From Argopecten irradians (taxonomy: Eukaryota; Mollusca; Bivalvia; Pectinida; Pectinidae), in assembly GCF_041381155.1 (NCBI RefSeq), contig NC_091138.1, positions 17,733,255 to 17,797,254 of the forward strand: DNA of 64,000 nt, read 5' to 3'. A program made the position numbers and the translations under genes. Under the pieces are notes generated by a model. It was not told where the DNA came from. It did not search any database and worked only from the letters and a program-made list of their open reading frames with translations. Positions 39,101 through 50,070 of this stretch are shown piece after piece. Positions within the stretch are counted from its first letter, which is position 1. Every line of letters begins with the position of its first letter.

Positions 39101-42100
39101 TAGTTATCACTGGACATAGTTTAGGAGCCGGAGCTGCAGCTTTACTAGCCATCCTCCTCAAACCTGACTACCCTGACCTCATCTGTTTCACCTTCTCCCC
39201 ACCAGGAGGGCTTCTTAGGTAAGGGTTACATACAAGTCCTTGGTCTTGGTCTAAATAATATATCTAAACTTGACACAGTTATTAGGGCTCTCTATACTCC
39301 TTTGTATATAGCTTCAGAAAAACAAAATGAAATGCTTCAAGCTATTAAAGCAATTTAATGTTTAAATATCTATTACTTAAATCATGGACATGTGATTATT
39401 TTAAGAACAATCAAAATATTTAAAAAAAACAATGCTCTTTTAGTCAATATTTTGCAATGTATACGCTCAACTGACAAAATGTCTATGTATTTCTACAGTC
39501 TTGAAGCTAGCACCTGTTGTTCAGACTACATATGTTCTGTGGTGTTAGGGCGCGACCTTATTCCAAGACTTGGTATTTGCTCCATGGAACATCTGAAAAC
39601 CAGCATATTGACAGCTATACGTCGCTGTGATAGGCCAAAGGTAAATATCACACTGTTCCCAAATTTTTTCTGTGATATGATTGAAGGATAAATGTGTTTC
39701 CATATGTAATGATGCCCATTATGTTGGAATGACTATAATTTTAAGATCAATGGTTATTAAATTTTTTAAAATTTTTTATTAAATCTGTTTTGTAGTATCA
39801 GGTGATAGCCAGTGGGATGTGTTACTGTGTGTTACTATGTGTTACTATGTGTTACTATGTATTTATTACTATGTGTTACTATATATAGCTATCTGTTTTG
39901 TAGAACCAGGTGATAGCCAGTTGGATGTGTTACTGTGTGCTACTATGTGTTACTGTGTGTTACTATGTGTTACTATGTATTACTATGTATTTATTGCTAT
40001 GTGTTACTATATATAGCTATCTGTTTTGTAGTACCAGGTGATAGCCAGTGGGATGTGTTACTATGTGTTACTGTGTGTTACCAAGTGTTACCATGTGTTA
40101 CTATGTATTACTATGTATTTATTGCTATGTGTTACTATATACAGCTATCTGTTTTGTAGTACCAGGTGATAGCCAGTGGGATGTGTTACTGTGTGTTACT
40201 ATGTGTTACTGTGTGTTACCATGTGTTACTATGTATTACTATGTATTTATTGCTATGTGTTACTATATATAGCTATCTGTTTTGTAGTACCAGGTGATAG
40301 CCAGTGGGATGTGTTACTATGTGTTACTGTGTGTTACCAAGTGTTACTATGTGTTACTATGTGTTACTATGTATTTATTGCTATGTGTTACTATATACAG
40401 CTATCTGTTTTGTAGTACCAGGTGATAGCCAGTGGGATGTGTTACTATGTGTTACTGTGTGTTACCAAGTGTTACCATGTGTTACTATGTATTACTATGT
40501 ATTTATTGCTATGTGTTACTATATACAGCTATCTGTTTTGTAGTACCAGGTGATAGCCAGTGGGATGTGTTACTATGTGTTACTATGTGTTACTGTGTGT
40601 TACTATTTGTTTCTTTGTATTACTATATATTTATTACTATGTATTACTATATATAGCTATCTGTTATGTAGTATCAGGTGATAGCCAGTGGGATGTGGCA
40701 GGCAGTTTGTTCTCTGTGCCCTGGAGACAATGGTAGCTCCTGTGGGTGCCGAATTGATCAACCTCTCCTACAGGAGACAGGATCTGCCTACGTCACAGGA
40801 CAGAGAAATGTAGAGGTACATAATATCAGACATCAGTTTGTATAATGAAAAGTCTGTTTATGTGTTCTTATAACTTACAAAAAATATAACATGCATACAA
40901 TAGTTGAAGGGTGCAGTAAGTGATTATTATGAATATTTATCATGACAGTGTGTGATAAATATAACTAGAACTGTCGCCAGAGTGGATGACTAATTTATCC
41001 TGCACTGCACAAATTTAGTAACAACTCTATTAAAAGTGGAAATTGCAGAGCCCTATATTATTTAATCAACTTCCCTTTATGTCAAGGTTCTGTTTACCAA
41101 ATTTTATCAAAATCTGTCAAGTAGTTTGGGAGAAGTTTGCCAGACAAAGTTGTGTCTACAGACAGACAGACAGACAGATAGAACGAATATACGTACCCGG
41201 CCTACTATACCTTTCGGCCGGGTACGAATTGGTCCCTATGTGCCGTAGTGGAGCACTGCCTCCGAAAATCACTCGGGCATAGTTTTCTATACTTTTTTGT
41301 AGGCTTCCAATTATTATATGGGTATACATGTATTTACATATTATTTTCGTCCAAAACAAACATAACTACCATTCTTAATATCTACCGTACTGCTCACAAG
41401 ACGTGAAATTCACAATTTGTGGACTTGCCGTATAAATTCCCTTCAGAATGACCTTCATATGTATTATGTAAAAAATAATGCCTCGATGAGAATTTGATAT
41501 TTTATGTGGTTCAGTTTTATTGCCTAGTAGGTAAGCGATATCAAACAAGTATGATGAAAATGCAAACGTTTTATAATGGTTTGCATTATCATTACTTTGC
41601 TCCATTAGCAGTAATAGGCACCAATTGTAGCTCTAAAGACGATATCATTTTCTGTCAAAAAGTCTTTTGAGCTACAATATTGCAGCTAACAGACAGACAG
41701 ACAGACAATCCGATACCAGTATACCGTCCCTAAACTTTGATGCGATGGGTATAAAAATATTAATAAGATATATTTCTTTGTTTACAGGAAGCTATTGAGA
41801 GTGCAATTGAACAGAGTGAGCAGTGTCGGATCACCTTCCCCACCATGTATCCTCCCGGCCATGTCCTTCACATACTGGAAGTTGATTCAGAAAAGTATGA
41901 ACTTATAATACAGGATTCATGTTTTGTTAAATGTAGTTTAATTTTTCATGGAGTATTTTTAGCTCACCTGCCCGAAGGGCAAGTGAGCTTATGCTATGGT
42001 GCAGCATCCGTCGTCCGTCTGTCGTCCACTGGTCCGTCCGTCCGATGTCAACTTTTCCATTTAAACAACTTCTCCAAAACTTGGAGACCTAGAGTCCTGG

Positions 42101-45100
42101 AATTTGACTTATAGCATGCTGGGATGAAGGGCTACCAAGTTTGTTCAAATGAATGACCTTGACCATCATTCAAGGTCACAGAGGTCAAATAGGCTAAAAA
42201 AACTTGTTAAGACTTCTGCTTCATAACCAAGAGGCCTAGAGATCCGATACTTGGCATGTAGCATGCTGTGATGAAGGACTGCCAGCTTGTTCAAATGAAT
42301 GACCTTGACTTTCATTCAAGGTCACGGGGGTCAACTAGCCTAAAATCTTTAAACAACTTCTTTTAAATAACATAGAGGCCTAGAGACCTGAGATTGGGCC
42401 TGTGACATGCTGGGATGAATGGCTACCAAGTTTGTTCAAATGAATGACCTTGACCTTCATTCAAGGTCACAGAGGTCAAATAGGCTAAAAAATCTTGTTA
42501 AGACTTCTGCTTCATAACCAAGAGGCCTAGAGATCCGATACTTGGCATGTAGCATGCTGTTATGAAGGACTGCCAGCTTGTTCAAATGAATGACCTTGAC
42601 TTTCATTCAAGGTCACGGGGGTCAACTAGCCTAAAATCTTTAAACAACTTCTGTTTAATAACCAAGAAACCTAGGAACCTGATATTAGGCCTGTGACATA
42701 CTGGGATAGAGGGCTACCAAGTTTGTTCAAATGAATGACCTTGACCTTCATTCAAGGTCACAGGGGTCAAAAAGGCTAAAATCTTTAAACGACTTCTTCT
42801 TAATAACCAAGAGACCTAGAGACCTGATATTGGGCCTGTGGCATGCTAGGATCAAAGGCTACAAAGTTGTTCAAATGAATGACCTTGACCTTCATTCAAG
42901 GTCACATTGGACAAATAGGCTAAAATCTTTAAACGACTTCTCCTTAATAACCAAGAGGCCTAGGGACCTGATATTGGGCCTGTGGCATCTTGGGATGAAG
43001 CGCTACAAAGTTTATTCAAATGAATGACCTTGACTTTCATTCTAGGTCACAGGGGTCAAATAGGCTGAAATCTTTAAAAGACTTCTTCTTAATACCCAAA
43101 CAGTCTAGGGACCTGATATTGGGCCTATGGCATGCTGGGATCAAGGGCTACCAAGTTTGTTCGAATGAATGACCTTAACATCATTCAAGGTCAAAGGGGT
43201 CAGATAGGCTTAAATCTTTAAACAACTTCTTACTGCCGTTCCATCATAAGATTGCACGATTGTGTTACAGTACTAGTGTATCGACTCACTGTAGTAGATT
43301 ATATCGCTACATGGTACAGGTGAAGTGTCTATGTAACACGCATTGTGATTGGCTGAAGTGTGTATATAAATAAACGTTACACAATGCAACCTATTTGTGC
43401 AATCGGGACGTTGTAAGTACGTCGAAACAATTACAAATGTTCATAGATAAACATCTGAAAAATTAATATTTGTAAAATAAAAGTATTACGCTGTAAAAAT
43501 AAATAACGCTGATATATAGAATTCGCGCTGTAATATACATGACTGTTGGGTGGTTTTTTCCGTAGTACACCTAGCACATGTGACGAACTTGACTGACAGA
43601 GTTTCCTGAAATAGCTGTTGTAAAAAATCAAACATGGAAAGAGATAACACACAATCAGGTTATTCTAGCTGTAGAAGAATACATAATATTGATTTAAACA
43701 TGATAATACTGGTACCGTTAATGAATAAATATGAAGGTCAAGAAGAAAGTATCTGCTAAAACAACTGTTCAGTTTCATAATTATGATAAGGTATATTTAA
43801 AATGTCAATTTAACTCTGAATTTGAACTTTATACTGAATAAAAAAGTGTGGAAGTACTAAAAATCGTCGATCGCCAAGCTGCCAACGCGTGCATATTATA
43901 AGTTACCGATAAGTTACATGTGTGTTTGCACATGTGTAACGTTACGTTACTATTTTAATCTCTCGCTAAAATTGCGCCAAAATTAGAAGTGGTTCAACCG
44001 ATCACAGCCAAAATTAGAAGCAGTCCTCAACCGATCATATGTCGACATGTCAAAGCCACGAACCGATCTAAAAGTACGCGAAAGGGTAGTGAAAATGTAC
44101 AATGATGGCATGGGGTGTCCTATGGAAATATATCTAAAGCTGCCGACGTTTGTAAATCCACCTGTCGGAAACATCGCAAAGTTGTGCGGAACAGCATGGT
44201 TCTCTGCTTCCACGTGTTCGGTCTATCATGACACCAACAAAGGTCAGTGAAGAAGTTAAATGAGACCAAGCATGGCAGGCTAAAAAAACAGCTTTACTGT
44301 GCACACACGTTTTTCTCTTCTATTTTTAGATCAACTCAGCCAATCACAATGCGTGTTACATAGGCACTTCACCTGTAACATGTAGCGATGTAATCTTCTA
44401 CAGTGAGTCGATACACTAGTACTGTAACACAATCGTGCAATCTTATGATAGAACGGCAGTAATAACCAAGAGTGCTAGAGACCTGATATTGGGCATGTGA
44501 CATGTTGGGATGAAGCGCTACAAAGTTTGTTCAAATGAATGACCTTGACTTTTATTCAAGGTCACAGGGGTCAAATAGGCTAAAATCTTTAAAAGACTTC
44601 TTCTTAAAAACCAAAAGGCCTAGGGACTTGATATTGGGCCTGTGGCATGCTGGGATAGAGGGCTACCAAGTTTGTTCAAAAGAATGACCTTGACCTTCAT
44701 TCAAGGTCCGGGGTCAAATAGGCTAAAATTTTTAAATGACTTCTTTTTAATAACCAAGAGGCAAAGAGGCCTCTAATGTGCTTAGGGATGATATAAATTC
44801 TTATTTACTCTTTTTGTTAAGTATGAACCATGTATGATTACCAGATTGCAGGTGAGCGATTCGCGCCCATTGGGCCCTTGTTATATAGAGAATAATAAAT
44901 GATTGTGATATCTATTAACCTAGTACATGTAATTAATTTTCATACAAATTTAAAGCATAACATACACATTATGTTCCAATTTCACAAGTCCTTGGAAGTA
45001 AATTTTGTCACTAAGTGTAATATATTTGAATGTGCTATTGCAAAGGCGAGTTTTTTTATCAAGGTCTTGTAGCAGATATCTGCCAATTTTGATAAGGATG

Positions 45101-45306
45101 ACCTTGTAATCTGTTATAGGTCATGTTGTTCCTCACCAACATACTTTGCTGAATGGAAAACGCCAGCAGATTTCCAGGAAATCTTGGTGAGTCCTGACAT
45201 GCTGACGGATCATCTTCCGGACAACGTTTGGAAGGCCCTGGTGCAGTTGTCCGACAAACAGTTTAACCCCAAACCTCGACACCGTACATCTAGTATCCCT
45301 ACATAG
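30187..45306 (+). CDS. DAGLB: sn1-specific diacylglycerol lipase, complete, 14 coding exons
   Basis: Hydrolyses diacylglycerol to 2-arachidonoylglycerol at the membrane (family knowledge). Exons: 30187-30281, 31600-32097, 34836-34926, 35135-35370, 35793-35966, 36582-36674, 37726-37837, 38100-38183, 38690-38845, 39091-39218, 39499-39640, 40672-40815, 41788-41894, 45120-45306. They total 2247 nt (748 codons), in phase at every junction, stop TAG. The N-terminus ([25 protein letters not shown]) and four hydrophobic segments precede FDPLGG and a CCC cluster. The alpha/beta-hydrolase has nucleophile Ser523 in GHSLG, Asp575 in GRDLIPR, and probable His679 in YPPGHVLH. Length and the first residues are closest to DAGL-beta (human about 670). 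DNCCQC and GHSLGAG...FSPPGGLL look more like DAGL-alpha, so this may be a pre-duplication or beta-type orthologue. Introns 2, 6 and 11 carry minisatellites built from the neighbouring exon border, listed separately. Introns 7 and 13 hold dispersed repeats. Confidence 0.95.
30718..30792 (+). other. tRNA-like module inside LTR 1
   Basis: Cloverleaf-like: D-stem GCTC/GAGC, anticodon-type stem CTCGG/CTGAG with an 8-nt loop, T-stem CCTGG/CCAGG around TTCGAAT, and imperfect acceptor arms (GACCAGG/TCTGGCC). The oversized anticodon loop, weak acceptor stem and position within a flanked LTR argue against a functional tRNA gene. The internal A and B boxes could still recruit RNA polymerase III. Confidence 0.65.
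30940..31014 (+). other. tRNA-like module inside LTR 2
   Basis: Second copy of the tRNA-like segment in the 3' LTR, with A-box TAGCTCAGTTGGTAGAGCA and B-box GGGTTTGAATCCC. It differs from the first at several stem positions, some of them paired (T-stem CCTGG/CCAGG here is CCCGG/CCGGG). The paired change suggests that folding was kept for a time after insertion, or that template switching refreshed one LTR. Confidence 0.6.
31195..31262 (+). repeat. Degenerate tRNA-like relic
   Basis: GAGCTCAGTCAAATGAGCA resembles an A-box/D-arm, and CACAGGTTTAATCCCGAATG about 35 nt later resembles a B-box/T-arm. No LTR ends are recognisable. Probably an old relic of the same or another tRNA-derived family. 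Confidence 0.35.
32104..34600 (+). repeat. 51-bp minisatellite in DAGLB intron 2, about 49 copies
   Basis: Unit of 51 bp containing ACTAGTAGTCTGTATGTGTC, then TGAGAATGACAAAAGGAGAC and AAGTGATGGCC. Variant positions (GACAAAAGG/GATGAAAGG/GATGACAGG, ATGGCC/ATGACC, GAGAATGA/GGGAATGA/GAGATTGA) recur in order. A six-unit (306-bp) higher-order block ending in GATAAGTGATGG occurs at 32201-32506 and again at 32507-32812. The array begins 7 nt after the exon 2 donor, and its first unit contains the real donor context (AAG|GTGAT, then TTAGTAGTCTGTATGTG). Because 51 is divisible by 3, long open frames appear in all directions; they are artefacts. Confidence 0.95.
35420..35540. repeat. GAT-rich microsatellite tract
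   Basis: Imperfect GATGAT runs just after DAGLB exon 4 (35135-35370); simple-sequence DNA. Confidence 0.6.
37402..37773 (+). repeat. 54-bp array multiplying the DAGLB exon 7 acceptor
   Basis: Six units upstream (37402, 37456, 37509, 37563, 37617, 37671; the second is 53 bp, the others 54) plus a seventh that is the exon itself (37725 onward). Each unit ends GATGCTGTGCTTGTGCCAG and begins AGAAAGTGGGGAAGTT-like. Each therefore reproduces the exon 7 3' splice site and its first 30 or so nucleotides. From unit 3 on, the exon frame stays open and would add 18 residues per unit (pattern [18 protein letters not shown]). Confidence 0.9.
37868..38000 (-). repeat. Truncated family B-type 3' end in DAGLB intron 7
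   Basis: ACTCACCTTGCCTGAAGGAC...GAGCT followed by GTCGTCCATCCGTC resembles the reverse-oriented 3' hairpin and simple-repeat tract of the structured families. No core or head follows. Confidence 0.5.
38930..38997. repeat. 68-bp palindromic repeat with (TA)n core
   Basis: CTAAACCTGCCTA at one end and TAGGCAGGTTTAG at the other, a perfect 13-bp inverted repeat around a TA microsatellite and GGCCTAATGATG. Ends shared with the 7681-8035 element. Lies in DAGLB intron 9. Confidence 0.65.
39790..40690 (+). repeat. 128-bp array multiplying the DAGLB exon 12 acceptor
   Basis: Seven decoy copies of CTGTTTTGTAG followed by TA(C/T)CAGGTGATAGCCAGTG start at 39796, 39904, 40032, 40160, 40288, 40416 and 40544, mostly exactly 128 bp apart. 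The real exon 12 starts at 40672 with the same border. Between borders are short GTTACTATGT-type repeats. After GGGATGTG the decoys run into the GTTACTATGT tract and stop, whereas the real exon continues to encode [11 protein letters not shown]. The short frames of CYYVLLC-type sequence here are not genes. Confidence 0.9.
41160..41700. repeat. Dispersed repeat of about 520 bp, copy in DAGLB intron 12
   Basis: Begins near the hairpin CGGCC...TTTCGGCCGGGTACGAATT. Shares long stretches with 48857-49382 (GTAGTGGAGCACTGCCTCCG, CATTACTTTGCTCCATTAGC). Flanked by CAGA microsatellites. Family unknown. Confidence 0.7.
41957..44883 (-). mobile_element. Structured repeat (family A core, B-type ends) in DAGLB intron 13
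   Basis: Reverse-oriented copy. The 3' hairpin AGCTCACCTGCCCGAAGGGC...GTGAGCT lies at 41961-41990, followed by GTCGTCC-type simple repeats, about ten 145-bp core units (GAATGACCTTGACCTTCATT, TCAAATAGGCTAAAATCTTT and similar), and a head palindrome GGGCCCAATGGGC near 44868. The core is that of family A, but the end motif is GCTCACCT, as in family B, so the copy looks recombinant. A Tc1-type element is nested at 43233-44459. Confidence 0.75.
43233..44459 (+). mobile_element. Tc1/mariner-type TIR element with transposase relic
   Basis: Terminal inverted repeats of about 125 bp start CTGCCGTTCCATCATAAGAT and end in its reverse complement, with few mismatches. The element is flanked by a TA duplication (43231-43232, 44460-44461). 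The target CTTCTTAATAACCAAG is intact in neighbouring core units, so the empty site is known. At 44047-44250 a short frame ([15 protein letters not shown]) resembles the helix-turn-helix of a Tc1-like transposase; no DDE domain remains. Non-autonomous, 1227 bp. Confidence 0.8.
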
Positions 45307-48000
45307 GACCAGGCCTTCTAACCAACAGGAGGGATTTTTGTCCCTAGAAACTTATCATATTAATGCAAATGCATTTATATTTCGTGCCTTCCAACTTTAA
45401 AAATGCTCAATTTATTTCTATATTACCTTAGCATTGATCATGCAATATAATATATTCTTTAATTTATAAATGCTTTATTCATGAACATCAGTGTATTTTT
45501 TATGGCAGATTGTTTTTACAGTTTGTGATGTGTGATGATAATACATTTAATGATTTTTTATAGGAGTGTGTGTTGAGAGGTATTGTACGAATATCGCTGA
45601 TTTTGTATGTTTCTGTCTCCATTCAGAACTGTGTCCTTTAGAATGCCTGTAATAGAAGTTTAGGAATTGATTCCTGATCTAATAGTATGTCTCTCTTTAT
45701 AATGAAAGAAAACATAATGTTCATGTTTCTCATTATTTCCTAATAACCAAATTTTTCCGAATAATTGACAAATATTATGAACATCAAGTAAGCATTGATG
45801 CCGCTATTTTTTAACTTCATCAGGGTATGAAAGAAATTTGTTTTCACACTGTGTGAATCCGTGCTAGTAATTTAATTTTTCAGACTTCTTCATAAAATTT
45901 TAAAAAATCAATGTATGATACCGTTTATTTTCCAATGGGTATATTTTCGAAAGCGATAGGCAATGTCAATGTCTCTATTGTGACGTCACGATAACGTCAG
46001 ATTTTTGCACCATTCTTGGATTTTTTCTTCGTAGACTTATGAAGAAAAAGAATTGGCCAAACACAAAGTCAGTTTAGTGTGAAAACAAATAAAAATTAAT
46101 TATATTTTGGTAAAGCCAATGTACATTGCAGGGATGGTAAAGACTTGACCCAACTTGTGTGTCTTGTTGGAATGAAATTGTTGTGAAGGAAAGGCTAGAC
46201 TGGGTTGAATGCTTTACACCAGATTGCCTAAATGATAATTTGAAAGTCAAGGATTCAAAAGTTAATCTTGTTGTATACTTTCTATCCTATAATACAAACT
46301 ATTTATATGACGGTTGACCAAAAACGAATGCAGATTGTTGTAGCATCAGAATTTTAAGTTGATGATATTTTGAGGGAGATTGGTTTTTTTGCCTTTTAAT
46401 CAGTATTAGTGCTACACTGTAAATTGGGATATTTTTATGTGATGATATTTTGGCTTATTTGGCGTTTGGCATGAAAGCACCAAAAATGAACACCACGAAG
46501 TTTTGCTATGTATCTGTTAAGTCAATTTGTATATAATGATCAATACATCTACACACTATTTATTATTTATTTGAAAATTTACTCTCAGTGATATGTGGTT
46601 ATTAATCACTTCTATTGAAGACCAATATTTCAGAGGGTTGTCATTGCATCGATATAGCTTCAAAACTCATCATGTCATTTTTACATTGTTGTGGGCTTTA
46701 TAGACACAATATATAGATATATAGGGTTGCTGGCCTGTACTATGCAATACCAATAAACCTGAACAATTTCTATCTTTCATTCAGAGAAGTGATGCGCGAA
46801 ATTTCTACACAGCATAGGGAAGCACCAAATTTAAACACACTAAAATTTAACCACGCCATTCTAAAACAAAAATGTCAAAATTCCTGACTCCAAAATATCC
46901 CAATTTATGGTATTTTATGGGGATTGTCTGTGTTAGTCATGCCTTATAAATATCAATAAGCATAATTTATTTTGTATTTTTATAGATTTCCAAATTATGT
47001 GTAATAAATTTTATTGCTTAACTTTATAATAATGAGTAATTGATGATTGCCTGGTTTTTTTTGTATCATGAAAAAGTGTTCTGGTAATTGTATGCGTACC
47101 CAATAAATGTGTTGCTTTTTCATGAATCCATCAGGAGGTGTTGGCGATTTCAGCTTTACCAATATTATAATGTATAGCTCTCTTTATGTGTTTTAATTAA
47201 GCTTTTTTCATAACAATTCATTCAACAAAGCCTATGTATTAATGCTTACAGTTACATTTCTATCCAAGTGTTCATGCTTATACATTAATATCTAACCTTT
47301 TAATATGTCTATTATGAAATTCAAAATAATTTATGTTTCCCCATTAAATGGGCATTTTTATACCAGCACACAAACGTCTTAGAATTAATACATAGATATT
47401 TTCTTTGAAATACCAAAACTATGATTACCATGACAGAGCTTCCATTGTCAAAGTGCCAATTATTTTATGAATTAGATATGTGCCATACATTGTATTTATA
47501 CTTCTTGAGCCCTCCTATGTTGTCCTGTTAAAATGCATCCTTGGTACTCCAGGGTTTACTATCTCTGTCATTATATCCACCCCTGGACTATCATAGTAAA
47601 ATTGAAGGCAGCTTAATTGAAGAAAACTGACCAATCACAGACCTGTAGAGATTTCCTTTGAAGATTACAGAGAGAGTGACGCCCAACCTCAAAGCCACGT
47701 ATTCAACCACAGTGTACCAGTTTGAAAAATTCTATTCTTTCAAAGGATCAAAAATTATCTGTGTCTTATGTTGCCTTCAGTTTTACTATGACATAATCCA
47801 TGGATGAATGTTACGTCTGTGATATTAACCCCTGGAGCATCGATGATGATTGAAATGTAGTCTGGTGCTCTTTAGTCGTAAACTGTATGTGATGTTACCT
47901 ATTTGTTCTTCCTGTTGTAAGTCGTTGCTGATGTTATTGAAGTTATTACGTTTGTATTATTAGGTTTGATACAATAAATTATGTTAATTCTTCAGGTTGT
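45307..48000 (+). other. Probable DAGLB 3' UTR and downstream flank
   Basis: AT-rich unique sequence after the DAGLB stop with no plausible coding exon. AATAAA signals occur near 46752, 47102 and 47973. The last is followed by a TTAATTCTTCAGGTTGTTTT-type GU/U-rich stretch and is a reasonable distal polyadenylation site. Absence of dispersed repeats through this 2.7 kb, in contrast with what follows, fits transcribed UTR. Exact cleavage site not determined. Confidence 0.4.
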
Positions 48001-48856
48001 TTTATGTTTACTTTTTGTGCTAACTTGGGTCTTAACTTGTAAATATTATGACATGTAAGCTATTCACATTTGTAAATCACAACAGCTGAGCTCTGTTTTT
48101 AAATGTTAAATGGTGTTGCGGCGTACATTTTAATGTCGCATTTCCAATGTCCACTCGTTGGCCACTGAAAATGTTTTTAATGTTTTAAATAAAAAATATA
48201 TAATATCTGAAAAATTCAAAAATCTACAGAAGCGTATTAGGCTCACATAGGAATATATTTTCAGGAGAACGAAAATGTTTTGCTTGGTGACTGCCATATA
48301 TATGGCGGCCGCCAGATAACTTAAGTGGCGGCCGACAAATAAAACATTTTCGTTATCCTGAAAAATACTCTCCGTTATCCTGAAAAATACTTTCCGTTGT
48401 GAGCCTATTACGTTTCCGTAGAAATCCGCTCGTTGCCAGTGATGATTTTGATTGTTGAACGTCGTATGTTGGGGCGCACAACATTCAAAACGAAATTGTC
48501 TTGTCAAGAAATTCAATTATTTATAATTACTTATTTCTATCTGAAGACTTTAAATTTAAGTTAGCCAAAATATGTCATGCCCTCGAAGCACCCCCTCCCC
48601 CCTTGGATAGAAATGCAAAGTTTCAGCTGATGTGTCAATTCTTGAAGGCGTCACAGTACGCTGATTTGGGCATAGTAACAATTACAGATCTAGATGCCAA
48701 GGGTATTTCCGCCTAGCATGGATTGCTTTCAATTTCAGAATAAAAAAAGAAATAACATAGGGCAAGGTCTTGAGAATACGGGGACGAGATAAAACTGTTC
48801 CTTTTTCTTTCTTTACAAACGCCGTAACTATTTTTGAGGTATGAGCGGTAAAATTG

Positions 48857-49382
48857 TCATTTAAAAGATACGTACACGGCCTACTATACATTTCGGCCGG
48901 GTACGAATTGGTCCCTATGTATCGTAGTGGAGCACTGCCTCCGAAAATCACTCGGGCACAATTTTCTATACTTTGTTGCAGGTTTTTCATTAATTTATGC
49001 ATATACAAGCATTTACATAATGTTGTTATTCTAAACAAACATAACTACCATTCTTAATATCTACCGTACCGCTCACAAGACGTCAAATTCATAATTTGAA
49101 GACTTCCGGTATAAATTCTCTTCAGAAAGGCCTTGATATGTATATGTAAAAAAATAATGTCTAGCTGAGAATTTGGTATTTTATACGGTTCAGTTTTATT
49201 GTCTAGTAGGTAAGCGATATAAAACAAATAAGATAAAATGTATGCAAACGTTTTAATAATGGTTTGCATAATCATTACTTTGCTCCATTAGCAGTAATAA
49301 GCACCAATTGTAGCTCTAAAGACGCCACTATTTTCTGTCTAAAAGTCTTTTGAGCTACAATATTGCAGTTTAAAAGACAGAC
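48857..49382. repeat. Dispersed repeat of about 520 bp, intergenic copy
   Basis: Second copy of the 41160-41700 family, same orientation, directly followed by a mariner transposase relic (49440-50070). The two may form one composite element. Confidence 0.7.
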
Positions 49383-49439
49383 ATATTTGAAACCAGTGTC
49401 AGGGCGTCGTTTCTCATAATACTTTTTCAGTTTCTTCAA

Positions 49440-50070
49440 TACTACGTCTTTGTAGTACTTTTGCCTTTTTCACTGTCGAATTTATTGCAACTGTGTTTGG
49501 AAACCCAGATTCTTTTGCTAACATTTCTGACGGGCTCATTATATGGACCTAGGTTTCATCACTTGTGACCAGAGGGACCTGTGCTTGTGACGACATTGGC
49601 AAAGTGCTTTTTGTCATAGTTTGGAAACATTTGAAGCAGCTTTGTGGCCACTTTAACCCACTGCCTCTTTTGCTCGTCAGTCAACAGATGTGACATCCAT
49701 CTACCACAAACCTTATGGACTTTCAAATGCTTCATCAAAATAAGGTAAACTGTGGATAGTGATATGCCTACCTTTCATGCAATATCACGAGTTGTAAATC
49801 TTCTTCAATCATATCCTTTATTTTGGAAATGATTTCTTTACGAGATGCAGATTTTGGTCTACCTTATTTCGGTGTATTTATGATGGAGTCCAGACTCAAA
49901 TTTCTTTTTCCATCGCCGAACTGTGTCATAAAACACACATGAAGGTCCAAATTTTAGTCACCAGCTTCTTCAAACAACGACCAAGTTCTTTAGCGAACTT
50001 TGATGTAAGCCCGTATTTCACCATTTTTTTGTCGACGCTGAATACGACCATTTTTACTGCAGTGGTTAAT
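49440..50070 (-). pseudogene. Degraded mariner-family transposase
   Basis: Minus-strand fragments in shifting frames: KKMVKYGLTSKFAKELG, TVRRWKKKFESGLHHKYTEI, GRPKSASRKEIISK, VYLILMKHLKVHKVCGRWM, LLTDEQKRQWVKVATKLL and FPNYDKKHFANVVT. These are the order and motifs of a mariner transposase N-terminal and pre-catalytic region. Several stops and frameshifts are present, and the DDD catalytic part is lost after the LTS-TGPSGHK stop. Dead element. Confidence 0.75.

Noticed and set aside
39819-40656. Series of CYYVLLC-type short proteins
   Set aside because: Translations of GTTACTATGT repeats in the 128-bp intron array; overlapping frames offset from each other.
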